Source: Burkholderia cenocepacia | GTDB taxonomy: Bacteria; Pseudomonadota; Gammaproteobacteria; Burkholderiales; Burkholderiaceae | Assembly (NCBI RefSeq): GCF_014211915.1 | Contig: NZ_CP060039.1 | Span: forward strand, 558,001-622,000 | DNA length: 64,000 nucleotides | Direction: 5' to 3' | In this document: positions 55,212 to 64,000 of the stretch, piece by piece | Numbering within the stretch: position 1 is the first letter of the stretch | How the letters are laid out: each line of letters begins with the position of its first letter | Translations under genes and position numbers: made by a program | The notes under the pieces: model-generated | Told to the model about the DNA's origin: nothing | The model's input: the letters and a program-made list of their open reading frames with translations, nothing else | Database searches by the model: none

Positions 55212-56188
55212 TGCAGAGAAAAGTGCTCTACGGCGTGCTGCTCGCCGCACTGCTCGCCGCGCCGTTCATCGGCGCGTATCCGGTGTTCGTGATGAAGGTG
55301 CTCGCGTTCGCGCTGTTCGCGGCGGCGTTCAACCTGCTGATCGGCTATACGGGGCTGCTGTCGTTCGGCCATGCGATGTTCCTCGCGACGGCCGGCTATG
55401 CGACCGGCTATTCGATGCAGACGCTCGGTTTCACGCCCGAGCTCGGCGTGCTGGCCGGCACCGTCGCCGCGACGGTGCTCGGGCTTGTCGTCGGGCTGTT
55501 CGCGATCCGCCGGCAGGGCATCTACTTCGCGATGATCACGCTCGCGTTCGCGCAGATGGTCTACTTCATCTATCTGCAGGCGCCGTTCACGCACGGCGAG
55601 GACGGCCTCCAGGGCGTGCCCCGCGGTCGCCTGTTCGGGCTGCTCGACCTGTCGAACGACGTCGCGCTGTACTACGTCGTACTGACGGTGGTCGTGGCCG
55701 CGTGCGCGTTCATCGTGCGGATCGTCCATTCGCCGTTCGGCCAGGTGCTCGTCGCGATCAAGGAGAACGAGGCGCGCGCGATCTCGCTCGGCTACGACAC
55801 CGACCGCTTCAAGCTGCTCGCGTTCATCCTGTCGGCCGGGCTCGCGGGGCTGGCCGGCTCGCTGAAGGTGCTGGTGCTCGGCTTCGAGACGCTATCGGAC
55901 GCGTACTGGACGATGTCGGGCCTCGTCGTACTGATGACGCTCGTCGGCGGGATGGGCACGCTGTTCGGGCCGCTGCTTGGCGCCGCGCTGATCGTGGCGC
56001 TGGAAGACCGGCTCGGCGACATCGGCGAATGGCTCGCGTCGACGACGGGCGTCGCGTGGTTCCATTCGCTCGGCGAATCGGCGACGATCGTCACCGGGCT
56101 GATCTTCATCGCATGCGTGCTGGCGTTCCGGCGCGGCATCGTCGGCGAGATGGTCGCGCGGATCAAGCCGCTCAGGGCCTCGTCGTGA
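55208..56188 (+). CDS. livM: ABC permease, LivM-type
   Basis: A 326-residue permease. YTGLLSFGHAMFLATAGYATGY and the coupling helix region VRIVHSPFGQVLVAIKENEARAISLGYDTDRFKLLAFILSAGLAGLAGSL are typical of LivM. It is last in the operon and pairs with LivH. The start ATG overlaps the livH stop; a second ATG follows one codon later. Confidence 0.94.
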   Translation: MMQRKVLYGVLLAALLAAPFIGAYPVFVMKVLAFALFAAAFNLLIGYTGLLSFGHAMFLATAGYATGYSMQTLGFTPELGVLAGTVAATVLGLVVGLFAIRRQGIYFAMITLAFAQMVYFIYLQAPFTHGEDGLQGVPRGRLFGLLDLSNDVALYYVVLTVVVAACAFIVRIVHSPFGQVLVAIKENEARAISLGYDTDRFKLLAFILSAGLAGLAGSLKVLVLGFETLSDAYWTMSGLVVLMTLVGGMGTLFGPLLGAALIVALEDRLGDIGEWLASTTGVAWFHSLGESATIVTGLIFIACVLAFRRGIVGEMVARIKPLRASS

Positions 56189-56332
56189 ACCTGCGGCGTG
56201 GCGCCCGCGCGTTGACGCGAAGCACCATCCCGCACGCGCTGGAAGGGCGCTGCGGCGGGCTCGGGCCGTCACCGCGCGGCAGATTGGTGCCCCATTTTCG
56301 TGCGGCGATGCACCATAGGGGTAAATGCTAAG

Positions 56333-56361
56333 TTGTCGTGGTGCTTAAGCCTCTTTAAGAT
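56333..56361 (+). promoter_or_regulatory. Sigma-70-like promoter of the candidate small RNA
   Basis: TTGTCG (56333-56338) and TAAGAT (56356-56361) are separated by exactly 17 bases. Confidence 0.5.
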
Positions 56362-56367
56362 TCACCT

Positions 56368-56478
56368 TAGTTCTGATGCACCGCGAAACGAATTTGCAGG
56401 TGGAGAACGAGGAGACAATCGAGGCACAAAGTGCCCGGACCCCAAAGCGCTGTTGGACGGAATCCAACAGCGCTTTTT
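56368..56478 (+). ncRNA. Candidate small RNA of about 110 nt
   Basis: From the predicted start near 56368 to the terminator, the sequence has no reading frame with a ribosome site. It contains a GGCAC-AAA-GTGCC hairpin (56423-56435) and ends in a 14-base perfect stem followed by five T. It could instead be a leader or the far terminator of the first operon, 260 bases after livM. I do not recognise an RNA family. Confidence 0.4.
56444..56478 (+). terminator. Strong intrinsic terminator (14-base stem)
   Basis: A 14-base perfect inverted repeat (56444-56457 and 56463-56476) with a CGGAA loop and a T5 run. Confidence 0.88.
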
Positions 56479-56691
56479 CATTTGCGTGCACGGATTCCCT
56501 CGATGGTGCATCGGCCCGCGTGACGGCAATCTTTCGCGTTTGCGTTCGCACCGCGTCTTTCCGCGCTTCGCCGCGTCCTCCGCTTTTCCGTTCCCGTGAT
56601 TCGTTTGCAGAGCGCGCGCGCCATTACGCACCTGCTGTCCGGGCTTACCCGGTTGGCGTGCGCGAAACGCGTCCGTTACACTCAGCTTTCG

Positions 56692-56707
56692 CCGACCGAG
56701 CGGTCGG
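56692..56707. promoter_or_regulatory. Palindrome CCGACCG-AG-CGGTCGG
   Basis: A perfect 7-base inverted repeat with a 2-base centre. This shape is common for TetR-family operators. No regulator gene is adjacent. Confidence 0.4.
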
Positions 56708-57255
56708 GAAAACGGTCGGCAGTTCTCCTACAAGCAGAATGCAGAAGAGGGAGTACGGTTGGATGAGCAGCGCGGGACGATGGTTAGGGGCAGGAAGGGC
56801 GGCTGGCGCCGTTCGCTCATCGCGGGGTGGGGCGATGGTCGGCGCGGCTTTACCGAGCCGTTTTGCGGCCTGTATGCGTGCTCCGATGCCATTGAATGTC
56901 GTTGCGTTCGCATCCGTATCCGCATTCTCATGAGCCGCCGGTTTTCCGACGTTTCATCGCACGCGTGCCCGGCCCCTCGGGCCGGCACGGCGGGCGTTCC
57001 CGCCATCGTTGCGCACGCACCGATTTTCCTCGCGGTTCCGCATTTTTCTGCCTGCTTCATCCTGACGACATTGCTGCTGCGCATCGTGATGGCCGAATGA
57101 CCGTCGCGGCCGGCGTGCGGCGCATGGGTGCGGCGTTTCACGGGAAAACGAGCATGGCGCGGATGAACGTGATAATTAATATATTAACTTGTTTGGGAAC
57201 GGGGAGCCGCCCGAGCGACCGTGGTTTTTTCGAGCAGCGTTTGGAGACAACGTAA

Positions 57256-58413
57256 ATGAAGATGAATCGATGGATGGAGGCCCTGCTTGCCGCGGGTCTC
57301 GTATGTGCGGCGGCCACGGCGTCGGCGCAGGTGAAGATCGGCGTGACGCTGTCGGCCACCGGCCCGGCCGCCTCGCTCGGGATTCCGGAAAAGAACACGA
57401 TCGCGCTGCTGCCGAAGGAAATCGCGGGCAAGAGCGTGCAGTACATCGTGCTGGACGACGCGTCCGACACGAGCCGCGCGGTGCAGAACGTGCGCAAGCT
57501 GATCGACGAGGACCACGTCGACGCGATCATCGGCTCGTCCGTCACGCCGAATTCGCTCGCGATGCTCGATCCCGTGTCGCAGGGCAAGACGCCGGCGATC
57601 TCGCTCGCGGCGAGCGCGCAGATCATCGCGCCGATGGACGCGAAGCGCGCATGGATGTTCAAGGTGCCGCAGAACGACCAGTTGATGGCCGACGCGATCG
57701 CCGGCTACATGGCCAAGCACGGCGTGAAGACGGTCGGCTTCATCGGCTTCGCCGATGCGTACGGCGACAGCTGGTACAAGACGTTCGACGCGGCGGCCGC
57801 GAAGAACGGGCTGAAGCTCGTGTCGAACGAGCGCTACAACCGGACCGACGCATCGGTGATGGGGCAGGTGCTGAAGCTGTTGGGCGCGAACCCGGATGCG
57901 GTGCTGATCGCCGGCTCCGGCACGCCGGCGGCGCTGCCGGCCAAGACGCTGAAGGAGCGCGGCTACAAGGGCAAGGTGTACCAGACGCACGGCGTCGCGA
58001 ACAACGATTTCCTGCGCGTGTGCGGCAAGGATTGCGAAGGCGAGATCCTGCCGGCCGGCCCCGTGCTCGTGACCGACCAGCTGCCCGACTCGAATCCGGT
58101 GAAGAAGCCGGCGCTTGGCTATAAGGCCGCGTACGAGAAGGCCTACGGCGCGGGTTCGTTGTCGACGTTCGGCGGCCATGCGTGGGATGCGGGCCTGCTG
58201 CTGCAGCGGGCGATCCCGGAGGCGCTGAAGAAGGGCCAGCCGGGCACCGAGGCGTTCCGCGAAGCGCTGCGCGCCTCGCTCGAAAGCGTGAAGGATCTGC
58301 CGGTCTCGCATGGCGTAATCAACATGACGGCGACCGATCACAATGGCTTCGACACGCGTGCGCGCGTGATGGTGCAGATCGTCGACGGCAAGTGGAAGCT
58401 GCAGGCCGAGTAA
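57256..58413 (+). CDS. Periplasmic ABC substrate-binding protein, second operon
   Basis: A 385-residue type I binding protein. The signal peptide ends ASA-Q near residue 24. QVKIGVTLSATGPAASLGIPEKNTIALLPKEIAGKSVQYIVLDDASDTSRAVQNVRKLIDEDHVDAIIGSSVTPNSLAM matches the aromatic-acid and branched-chain amino acid clade. GGAG lies before the ATG. It leads the second transporter operon. The ligand cannot be told from sequence; it differs markedly from the protein of the first operon. Confidence 0.92.
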   Translation: MKMNRWMEALLAAGLVCAAATASAQVKIGVTLSATGPAASLGIPEKNTIALLPKEIAGKSVQYIVLDDASDTSRAVQNVRKLIDEDHVDAIIGSSVTPNSLAMLDPVSQGKTPAISLAASAQIIAPMDAKRAWMFKVPQNDQLMADAIAGYMAKHGVKTVGFIGFADAYGDSWYKTFDAAAAKNGLKLVSNERYNRTDASVMGQVLKLLGANPDAVLIAGSGTPAALPAKTLKERGYKGKVYQTHGVANNDFLRVCGKDCEGEILPAGPVLVTDQLPDSNPVKKPALGYKAAYEKAYGAGSLSTFGGHAWDAGLLLQRAIPEALKKGQPGTEAFREALRASLESVKDLPVSHGVINMTATDHNGFDTRARVMVQIVDGKWKLQAE

Positions 58414-58613
58414 GCATCACGTGAAACCGGCACACGCGGCGCGAACGGCGCCGCGTGTGCCGTCGGCAGGGTGGCGCGCCTCATGGCCACCGCCGTGCCG
58501 CCTGGAACCACCGGGGCCCGCCGCATGACGCGCGACGTGCCGATCGCGTCGCGCGCGCCCCGGCCGTTTCCGCCTTTCGTTTCTCCGCAGCCTTCTCTCG
58601 ATACACGAAACGT

Positions 58614-59669
58614 ATGGATCTCTCGATTGCGGCGATCCTCGCGCAAGACGGCATCACGACCGGCGCCATTTATGCATTGTTGTCGCTGGCGCTCGTACTG
58701 GTGTTTTCCGTCACGCGGGTGATCTTCATTCCCCAGGGCGAGTTCGTCGCCTACGGTGCGCTGACGCTCGCCGCGTTGCAGGCGCAGAAATTCCCCGCTA
58801 CCTGCTGGCTGCTGTTCGTGATGGGCATCGCGTGCTTCCTGCTCGAAGTCGGCGGCCTGATCCGGCATCGCGAACGACGCCATCAGCTCGGCCGCACGCT
58901 CGCGACGCTCGGCAGCCGCTACATCCTGCTGCCGCTCGCGGTGTTCGCGATCACGCGCAGCTTCGCCGCGCAGCCGATGCCGATGCTCGCGCAGATCGCG
59001 CTGACGCTCGCGATCGTCGTGCCGATGGGGCCGTTCGTCTACCGGCTCGTGTACCAGCCGATCGCCGAAGGCACGACGCTGCTGCTGCTGATCGTGTCGG
59101 TGGCCGTCCATTTCGCGATGGTCGGCCTCGGCCTCGTGATGTTCGGCGCGGAAGGTTCGCGCACCAACGCGTTCTCGGACGCGTCGCTCGCGATCGGCAG
59201 CATGACGGTGTCGGTGCAGAGCATCCTGGTCGTCGTCACGGCGCTCGTGCTGATCGGCGCGCTCTACGTGTACTTTGGCCGCACGATCGCCGGCAAGGCG
59301 CTGCGCGCGACCTCGGTGAACCGGCTCGGTGCGCGGCTCGTCGGCATCGGCACGACCGAAGCCGGGCGGCTCGCGTTCACGTTCGCGGCGGGGCTCGGCG
59401 TACTGTCAGGAATCCTCGTCGGCCCGCTGACGACGATCTACTACGACTCGGGCTTCCTGATCGGGCTGAAGGGCTTCGTCGGCGCGATCATCGGCGGGCT
59501 CGTCAGCTATCCGCTCGCGGCCGCCGGTTCGCTGCTGGTCGGCGTGCTCGAATCGTATTCGTCGTTCTGGGCGAGCGCCTACAAGGAGGTGATCGTGTTC
59601 ACGCTGATCATTCCGGTGCTGCTGTGGCGGAGCTTCGTGACGCCGCATGCGGAAGAGGAAGAGGAGTGA
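58614..59669 (+). CDS. ABC permease, LivH-type, enlarged
   Basis: A 351-residue permease, longer than the roughly 290-300 residues common in LivH. The N-terminus (DLSIAAILAQDGITTGAIYALLSLALVLVFSVTRVIFIPQGEFVAYGALTLAAL) is canonical. An insertion of about 55 residues (from about 70 to 125) adds extra membrane spans and a charged loop (RHRERRHQLGRTL). The C-terminal coupling region (GKALRATSVNRLGARLVGIGTTEAGRLAF) is intact. It ends in an acidic tail EEEEE. It lies 4 bases before the fused permease-ATPase gene. Confidence 0.9.
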   Translation: MDLSIAAILAQDGITTGAIYALLSLALVLVFSVTRVIFIPQGEFVAYGALTLAALQAQKFPATCWLLFVMGIACFLLEVGGLIRHRERRHQLGRTLATLGSRYILLPLAVFAITRSFAAQPMPMLAQIALTLAIVVPMGPFVYRLVYQPIAEGTTLLLLIVSVAVHFAMVGLGLVMFGAEGSRTNAFSDASLAIGSMTVSVQSILVVVTALVLIGALYVYFGRTIAGKALRATSVNRLGARLVGIGTTEAGRLAFTFAAGLGVLSGILVGPLTTIYYDSGFLIGLKGFVGAIIGGLVSYPLAAAGSLLVGVLESYSSFWASAYKEVIVFTLIIPVLLWRSFVTPHAEEEEE

Positions 59670-59673
59670 CGCG

Positions 59674-61458
59674 ATGAAGACGATGGTACGCAACAAGACC
59701 TTCTGGCTGTTTCTCGTGGTGCTGTTCGCGCTGCCGGTGCTGCCCGGCGCGCTCCAGGTACCGGAGTACTGGATCACGCTGCTGAACTACATCGGCCTGT
59801 ATGCGATCGTCGCGATCGGGCTCGTGCTGTTGACGGGCGTCGGCGGGATGACGAGTTTCGGGCAGGCCGCGTTCGTCGGCATCGGCGCGTATGCGACCGC
59901 GTTCCTGACGACACGCTACGGCGTGTCGCCGTGGCTCGCGCTGATCGTCGGCGTCGTGCTGACGGCGCTCGTCGCGCTCGTGCTTGGCGCCGTGACGATG
60001 CGGCTGTCCGGGCACTTCCTGCCGCTCGGTACGATCGCGTGGGGCCTCGCGCTGTTCTACCTGTTCGGCAACCTCGAACTGCTCGGCAAGTACGACGGGA
60101 TCAACGGGATTCCGGCGCTGAACCTGTTCGGCATCGTGCTCGAGAGCGGCCGCAGCCTGTATTTCCTGATCTGGGCCGTGGTGCTGGCCGCGATCGTGTC
60201 GGTACAGAATCTGCTGAACAGCCGCCCGGGCCGCGCGATCCGCGCGCTGCGCGGCGGCGGCGTGATGGCCGAGGCGATGGGCGTGAATACCGCGTGGATG
60301 CGCGTCGTGATCTTCGTCTACGCGGCCGTGCTCGCGGCGGTATCGGGCTTCCTGTACGCGCACCTGCAACGCGCGGTGAACCCGACGCCGTTCGGCCTGA
60401 ACCACGGGATCGAATTCCTGTTCATGGCCGTGGTGGGCGGCGTGTCGCACGTGTGGGGCGCGGTGCTCGGCGCCGCGATCCTGACCGTGCTGCAGGACTA
60501 CCTGCAGACGCTGCTGCCGAAGCTGCTCGGTTCGGAAGGCAACTTCGAGATCATCGTGTTCGGCGTGCTGATGGTGCTGCTGCTGCAGTACGCGCGCCAG
60601 GGCGTATGGCCGTTCGTCGCGAGGCTGTTCCCGCGCGGGCCGCGCGCGCATGTGCCGGAGCAGGCCGACCCGCTGCCGCAACGCGCGAAGCCCGTGGCCG
60701 CCGAGCCGCTGCTCGTCGTCGACAACGCGCGCAAGCAGTTCGGCGGGCTGGTGGCCGTCAACGACGTCAGCTTCGACGTGAAAGCGGGGCAGATCATCGG
60801 GCTGATCGGCCCGAACGGCGCGGGCAAGTCGACCACGTTCAACCTCGTGACCGGCGTGCTGAGGCCCACTGGCGGTGCGATCACGTTCCGTGGCGAGCGC
60901 ATCGACGGGCTGACGTCGCGTCAGATCGTGCGCCGCGGCATCGGTCGCACGTTCCAGCACGTGAAGCTGTTGCCGGCGATGACGGTGCTCGAGAACGTCG
61001 CGATCGGCGCCCACCTGCGCGGCCATACCGGCGTGTGGCGCAGCATCGCGCGGCTCAATGCGCACGAGGAAGCGCAGTTGCTGGCCGAAGCCGCGCGCCA
61101 GATCCGCCGCGTCGGGCTCGAGAAGCACATGTACGACGAAGCAGGCAGTCTCGCGCTCGGCCAGCAGCGGATTCTCGAAATCGCGCGGGCGCTGTGCTGC
61201 GATCCGACGCTGCTGCTGCTCGACGAACCGGCCGCGGGGCTGCGTTACCAGGAGAAGCAGCAACTCGCCGACCTGCTGCGGCGGCTGAAGGCCGAAGGCA
61301 TGAGCGTGTTGCTCGTGGAACACGACATGGATTTCGTGATGAATCTCACCGACCGGCTGGTGGTGATGGAATTCGGCACGCGGATCGCGGAAGGGCTGCC
61401 GCAGGATGTGCAGCAGGACCCGGCCGTGCTGGAAGCGTATCTGGGCGGGGTGGAGTGA
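59674..61458 (+). CDS. Fused LivM permease and LivG ATPase
   Basis: A 594-residue single polypeptide. Residues about 1-320 form a LivM permease ([51 protein letters not shown]). A Pro/Arg/Ala linker (about 320-350) leads into a LivG ATPase with Walker A GPNGAGKS (379-386), LALGQQR and [11 protein letters not shown]. Such half-transporters put one permease and one ATPase subunit together. GAGGAG precedes the ATG. The ATP-site residues are all present, in contrast with the first operon's livF. Confidence 0.94.
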   Translation: MKTMVRNKTFWLFLVVLFALPVLPGALQVPEYWITLLNYIGLYAIVAIGLVLLTGVGGMTSFGQAAFVGIGAYATAFLTTRYGVSPWLALIVGVVLTALVALVLGAVTMRLSGHFLPLGTIAWGLALFYLFGNLELLGKYDGINGIPALNLFGIVLESGRSLYFLIWAVVLAAIVSVQNLLNSRPGRAIRALRGGGVMAEAMGVNTAWMRVVIFVYAAVLAAVSGFLYAHLQRAVNPTPFGLNHGIEFLFMAVVGGVSHVWGAVLGAAILTVLQDYLQTLLPKLLGSEGNFEIIVFGVLMVLLLQYARQGVWPFVARLFPRGPRAHVPEQADPLPQRAKPVAAEPLLVVDNARKQFGGLVAVNDVSFDVKAGQIIGLIGPNGAGKSTTFNLVTGVLRPTGGAITFRGERIDGLTSRQIVRRGIGRTFQHVKLLPAMTVLENVAIGAHLRGHTGVWRSIARLNAHEEAQLLAEAARQIRRVGLEKHMYDEAGSLALGQQRILEIARALCCDPTLLLLDEPAAGLRYQEKQQLADLLRRLKAEGMSVLLVEHDMDFVMNLTDRLVVMEFGTRIAEGLPQDVQQDPAVLEAYLGGVE

Positions 61459-62213
61459 TGACGGACACGACGATGCCGATTCTCGAAGTGCGCGGGCTGG
61501 CGGTGCGGTACGGGAAGGTCGAGGCGCTGCACGGGGCTGCCATCAAGGTCGGGGCGGGGCAGATCGTCAGCGTGATCGGCCCGAATGGCGCCGGTAAATC
61601 GACGCTGCTGAACGCGATCATGGGGGCGCTGCCGGTAACGGGGCATGCGTCGGGCGCGGTCGTGTATCGCGGCAACGAAGTCGGCGCGTTGCCGGTCGAG
61701 CAGCGTGTCGCCCGCGGCATGTGCCTCGTACCGGAGAAGCGCGAGCTGTTCAGCACGATGACGGTCGAAGACAACCTTGTGCTGGGCGCGTATCGGCGCA
61801 AGCAGGCGGGGGAATCGAACTTCCTCGATCAGCTCGATCACGTGTTCGCGCTGTTTCCGCGGCTGAAGGAACGCCGCAGGCAGGCGGCCGGCACGCTGTC
61901 CGGCGGCGAGCGGCAGATGCTGGCGGTCGGACGTGCGCTGATGGGCAAGCCCGACCTGCTGATGCTCGACGAGCCGAGCCTCGGGCTGGCGCCGCTGATC
62001 GTGAAGGAGATCTTTCATATCATCAGCGCGTTGCGCGGCACCGGCGTTGCGACGCTGCTGATCGAGCAGAACGCACGGGCGGCGCTGCAGATCTCCGACT
62101 ACGGCTATGTGCTGGAGACGGGCGAGTTTGCGCTGGAAGGGCCGGCAGCCGAGCTTGCGCAGAATCCGCAGGTGATCGAGACGTATCTCGGGTTGGCGAA
62201 GAAGACGGCTTGA
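61458..62213 (+). CDS. livF: LivF-type ABC ATPase, second operon
   Basis: A 251-residue ATPase. Walker A is GPNGAGKST, signature LSGGERQ, Walker [14 protein letters not shown], and the H-loop is [11 protein letters not shown]. It pairs with the fused permease-ATPase. The start ATG overlaps the stop of the previous gene (ATGA), so the genes are translationally coupled. The gene is followed directly by the parS palindrome and its T-rich tail. Confidence 0.95.
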   Translation: MTDTTMPILEVRGLAVRYGKVEALHGAAIKVGAGQIVSVIGPNGAGKSTLLNAIMGALPVTGHASGAVVYRGNEVGALPVEQRVARGMCLVPEKRELFSTMTVEDNLVLGAYRRKQAGESNFLDQLDHVFALFPRLKERRRQAAGTLSGGERQMLAVGRALMGKPDLLMLDEPSLGLAPLIVKEIFHIISALRGTGVATLLIEQNARAALQISDYGYVLETGEFALEGPAAELAQNPQVIETYLGLAKKTA

Positions 62214-62240
62214 TTGGTGACGCGGTGGGTGGGAAACGGG

Positions 62241-62270
62241 CGGCGTGTTTCACGTGAAACACGCCGTTTT
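62241..62270. promoter_or_regulatory. parS chromosome partition site
   Basis: TGTTTCACGTGAAACA (62246-62261) is an exact match to the conserved 16-base parS palindrome bound by ParB. The perfect symmetry continues to 62241-62266, a 26-base palindrome, and a T run follows on the plus strand (62267-62271). The same structure could therefore also end transcription from the transporter operon. parA and parB are not in the window. Confidence 0.9.
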
Positions 62271-62685
62271 TGTTTGTGAACCACGAGTGTCGAGGCTTCG
62301 ACGGTTCAAGGCCGGGGATAAGTCGTGCGGGAACAATCGGAAGCGCTGTGCGGTGCCGGCTGTTGGGCCCCCGCACGCTGGGCGATGCACCGCATCTCGG
62401 TGGATAAGTGCCCGGACAATCGACAGAAATGCGGTGTGGATGGGGGGCACAGGGCATCGCGTTCGCCTGTTGTGCCGGGCACAGGCGCCGGGTCGAGTCA
62501 GGCGTTCCACACCTGCTGGGTGGCTAGTACCCCGGTTTTTGCACAGGCGCGAAGATGTGCATTGAACCGCGCGAAGCATTGCCACGGCGGCTCGGAACGA
62601 CAAATCCGTTCGCCCACAGCGAAAAAAACGCCCAAATGCACAGGCCCTACCATTCGGATGGCCTTCGGGTGAAAAGCGAACCCGC

Positions 62686-62691
62686 TATAAT
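62686..62691 (+). promoter_or_regulatory. mnmG -10 element (TATAAT)
   Basis: A perfect TATAAT 56 bases before the mnmG start. The -35 region (TTCGGG at 62664-62669) is weak. Confidence 0.6.
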
Positions 62692-62747
62692 TCGGCCCAT
62701 ACATTTCTCTGATAGGTTCGTGCGCAGCTCCGCGTACGGAATCCACC

Positions 62748-64000
62748 ATGCTTTTTCCCACAGAATTTGACGTCATCGTCGTCGGTGGCGGCCATGCCGG
62801 CACGGAAGCCGCGCTGGCGTCGGCCCGTATGGGCGCGAAGACACTGCTGCTGACCCACAACATCGAAACGCTTGGGCAGATGAGCTGCAATCCGTCGATC
62901 GGCGGTATTGGCAAGGGCCATCTGGTCAAGGAAGTCGACGCGCTCGGCGGCGCAATGGCCGCCGCGACGGACGAAAGCGGTATTCAGTTCCGAATCCTCA
63001 ATTCGTCGAAAGGCCCGGCCGTGCGCGCGACACGTGCACAGGCCGATCGCATCCTGTACAAGGCGGCGATCCGCCATCGGCTCGAAAATCAGCCGAACCT
63101 GTGGCTATTCCAGCAGGCGGTCGACGATCTGATGGTCGAAGGCGACCGCGTGGTCGGCGCCGTCACGCAGATCGGCATCCGCTTCCGCGCTCGCGCGGTC
63201 GTGCTGACGGCCGGGACATTCCTCGACGGCAAGATCCACGTCGGCCTGAACAACTACACGGGCGGTCGCGCGGGCGATCCGGCGGCCGTATCGCTGTCGT
63301 CGCGCCTGAAGGAGCTGAAGCTGCCGCAGGGCCGGCTGAAGACCGGTACGCCACCGCGTATCGACGGCCGCACGATCGACTTCTCGAAGCTGGACGAGCA
63401 GCCGGGCGACCTCGATCCGATCCCCGTGTTCTCGTTCCTGGGCCGCGCGGAGCAGCATCCGCAGCAACTGCCGTGCTGGGTCACGCATACGAACGAGCGC
63501 ACGCACGACATCATTCGCGGCGGTCTCGACCGTTCGCCTATGTATACAGGCGTGATCGAAGGCGTCGGGCCGCGCTATTGTCCGTCGATCGAGGACAAGA
63601 TCCACCGGTTCGCCTCGAAGGAATCGCACCAGATCTTCCTCGAGCCGGAAGGGCTGACGACCCACGAGTTCTACCCGAACGGGATTTCGACCAGCCTGCC
63701 ATTCGATGTCCAACTCGAGCTCGTGCATTCGATGCGCGGCCTCGAGAACGCGCACATCCTGCGCCCCGGCTACGCGATCGAGTACGACTACTTCGACCCA
63801 CGTGCGCTGAAGGCATCGCTCGAGACGAAGGCGATCAACGGGCTGTTCTTTGCGGGCCAGATCAACGGCACGACCGGCTACGAAGAAGCGGCGGCGCAGG
63901 GACTGTTGGCCGGCCTCAATGCGGGCCGCTACGTGCAGGAGAAGGATGCGTGGTGCCCGCGTCGCGACCAGGCCTATCTGGGCGTGCTGGTCGACGATCT
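62748..64000 (+). CDS. mnmG: tRNA uridine modification enzyme MnmG (3' end outside window)
   Basis: The first 417 codons of MnmG (GidA), the FAD protein that with MnmE installs the carboxymethylaminomethyl group on U34 of several tRNAs. [23 protein letters not shown] holds the FAD motif. [28 protein letters not shown] and [30 protein letters not shown] are family hallmarks. In-frame sequence is intact to the window edge. The gene often lies next to the chromosome origin, consistent with parS nearby. Confidence 0.97.
   Translation, partial: MLFPTEFDVIVVGGGHAGTEAALASARMGAKTLLLTHNIETLGQMSCNPSIGGIGKGHLVKEVDALGGAMAAATDESGIQFRILNSSKGPAVRATRAQADRILYKAAIRHRLENQPNLWLFQQAVDDLMVEGDRVVGAVTQIGIRFRARAVVLTAGTFLDGKIHVGLNNYTGGRAGDPAAVSLSSRLKELKLPQGRLKTGTPPRIDGRTIDFSKLDEQPGDLDPIPVFSFLGRAEQHPQQLPCWVTHTNERTHDIIRGGLDRSPMYTGVIEGVGPRYCPSIEDKIHRFASKESHQIFLEPEGLTTHEFYPNGISTSLPFDVQLELVHSMRGLENAHILRPGYAIEYDYFDPRALKASLETKAINGLFFAGQINGTTGYEEAAAQGLLAGLNAGRYVQEKDAWCPRRDQAYLGVLVDD

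Larger units (their letters stand above)
56189..57255. other. Gene-poor region between the two liv-type operons
   Basis: 1067 bases with no convincing protein gene. It contains a candidate small RNA with promoter and strong terminator (56333-56478), a palindrome (56692-56707) and an AT-rich promoter-like stretch (about 57170-57190) before the second operon. Open frames here have no family resemblance and no clear ribosome sites. Confidence 0.55.
62214..62747. other. Intergenic region upstream of mnmG
   Basis: 534 bases without a gene. It contains parS, a TTATCCACC-type DnaA box one mismatch from consensus (62399-62407, on the minus strand), a weaker TGTGGATGG near 62436, and the mnmG promoter. 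Confidence 0.55.

Noticed and set aside
56285..56315. TGGTGC and GCACCA elements that resemble NtrC half-sites
   Set aside because: Their order and spacing do not match the GCAC-N7-GTGC consensus, and no sigma-54 promoter was identified nearby.
56376..57255. Several open frames of 80-185 codons in the gene-poor kilobase
   Set aside because: No ribosome sites at suitable spacing, no recognisable domains and unlikely composition. One overlaps the terminator stem.
62399..62440. The upstream mnmG region as oriC
   Set aside because: Only one near-consensus and one weak DnaA box, no AT-rich unwinding element, and no dnaA gene nearby. parS alone shows proximity, not the origin itself.

Overview
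This window looks like chromosome 1 of a Burkholderia cepacia complex species or a close relative. The coding sequence is very GC-rich. The gene content fits that genus: fliLMNOPQR, a complete gsp cluster with divergent gspC, a phhA-phhB pair, paired branched-chain amino acid type ABC clusters, and mnmG beside a parS site. No tRNA, rRNA, CRISPR array, insertion sequence or prophage was seen. mnmG together with a perfect parS palindrome suggests that the right end is close to the replication origin.

Layout. 0-1 kb: two small exported proteins of unknown role. 1-6 kb: a type III restriction-modification operon (mod-res, minus strand) whose Res nuclease motif looks degenerate. 6.4-10.9 kb: flagellar export and C-ring operon fliLMNOPQR (minus). 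11-13.5 kb: lrgAB with a divergent LysR regulator. 13.5-14.2 kb: a Phd/PIN toxin-antitoxin pair with a perfect inverted repeat upstream. 14.2-18.8 kb: marR and a DHA2 drug exporter on the minus strand, a small membrane protein and a NodT outer-membrane factor on the plus strand. 18.8-30.4 kb: the type II secretion cluster gspDEF / gspC (opposite strand) / gspGHIJKLMN. 30.8-35.5 kb: a lytic transglycosylase, a COG0523 metallochaperone GTPase, HU, and MnmC with an eroded methyltransferase domain. 35.5-39 kb: two intergenic regions with DnaA-box sequences flank a CPA2 exchanger and a YbdK ligase. 39-42.4 kb: a MarR protein with a cysteine cluster, a class I amidotransferase, an Old Yellow Enzyme and a SET-domain methyltransferase. 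42.5-45.2 kb: a two-component system and a DUF3717 protein. 45.3-49 kb: phhB, phhA, an Lrp regulator, a CYTH protein and a LysR regulator. 49.2-51 kb: a GMC oxidoreductase. 51.4-56.2 kb: the first liv-type ABC operon, with a frameshift at the 3' end of livG. 56.2-57.2 kb: a gene-poor kilobase with a candidate small RNA. 57.2-62.2 kb: the second liv-type operon, with a fused permease-ATPase. 62.2-64 kb: parS, then mnmG, which runs off the window.

How the genes work together. mnmG and mnmC act on the same tRNA wobble modification (mnm5s2U34). The Lrp regulator probably controls phenylalanine hydroxylation by PhhA, whose pterin cofactor is recycled by PhhB. The gsp genes form most of one secretion machine, but the prepilin peptidase is not in the window. 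marR, the DHA2 exporter and the outer-membrane factor look like parts of a tripartite efflux system that lacks its periplasmic adaptor here. Nothing here is a clearly new defence or mobile system. The most unusual signals are the degenerate motifs (Res, MnmC, LivF), the livG frameshift, the DnaA-box regions, the parS site and the candidate small RNA.
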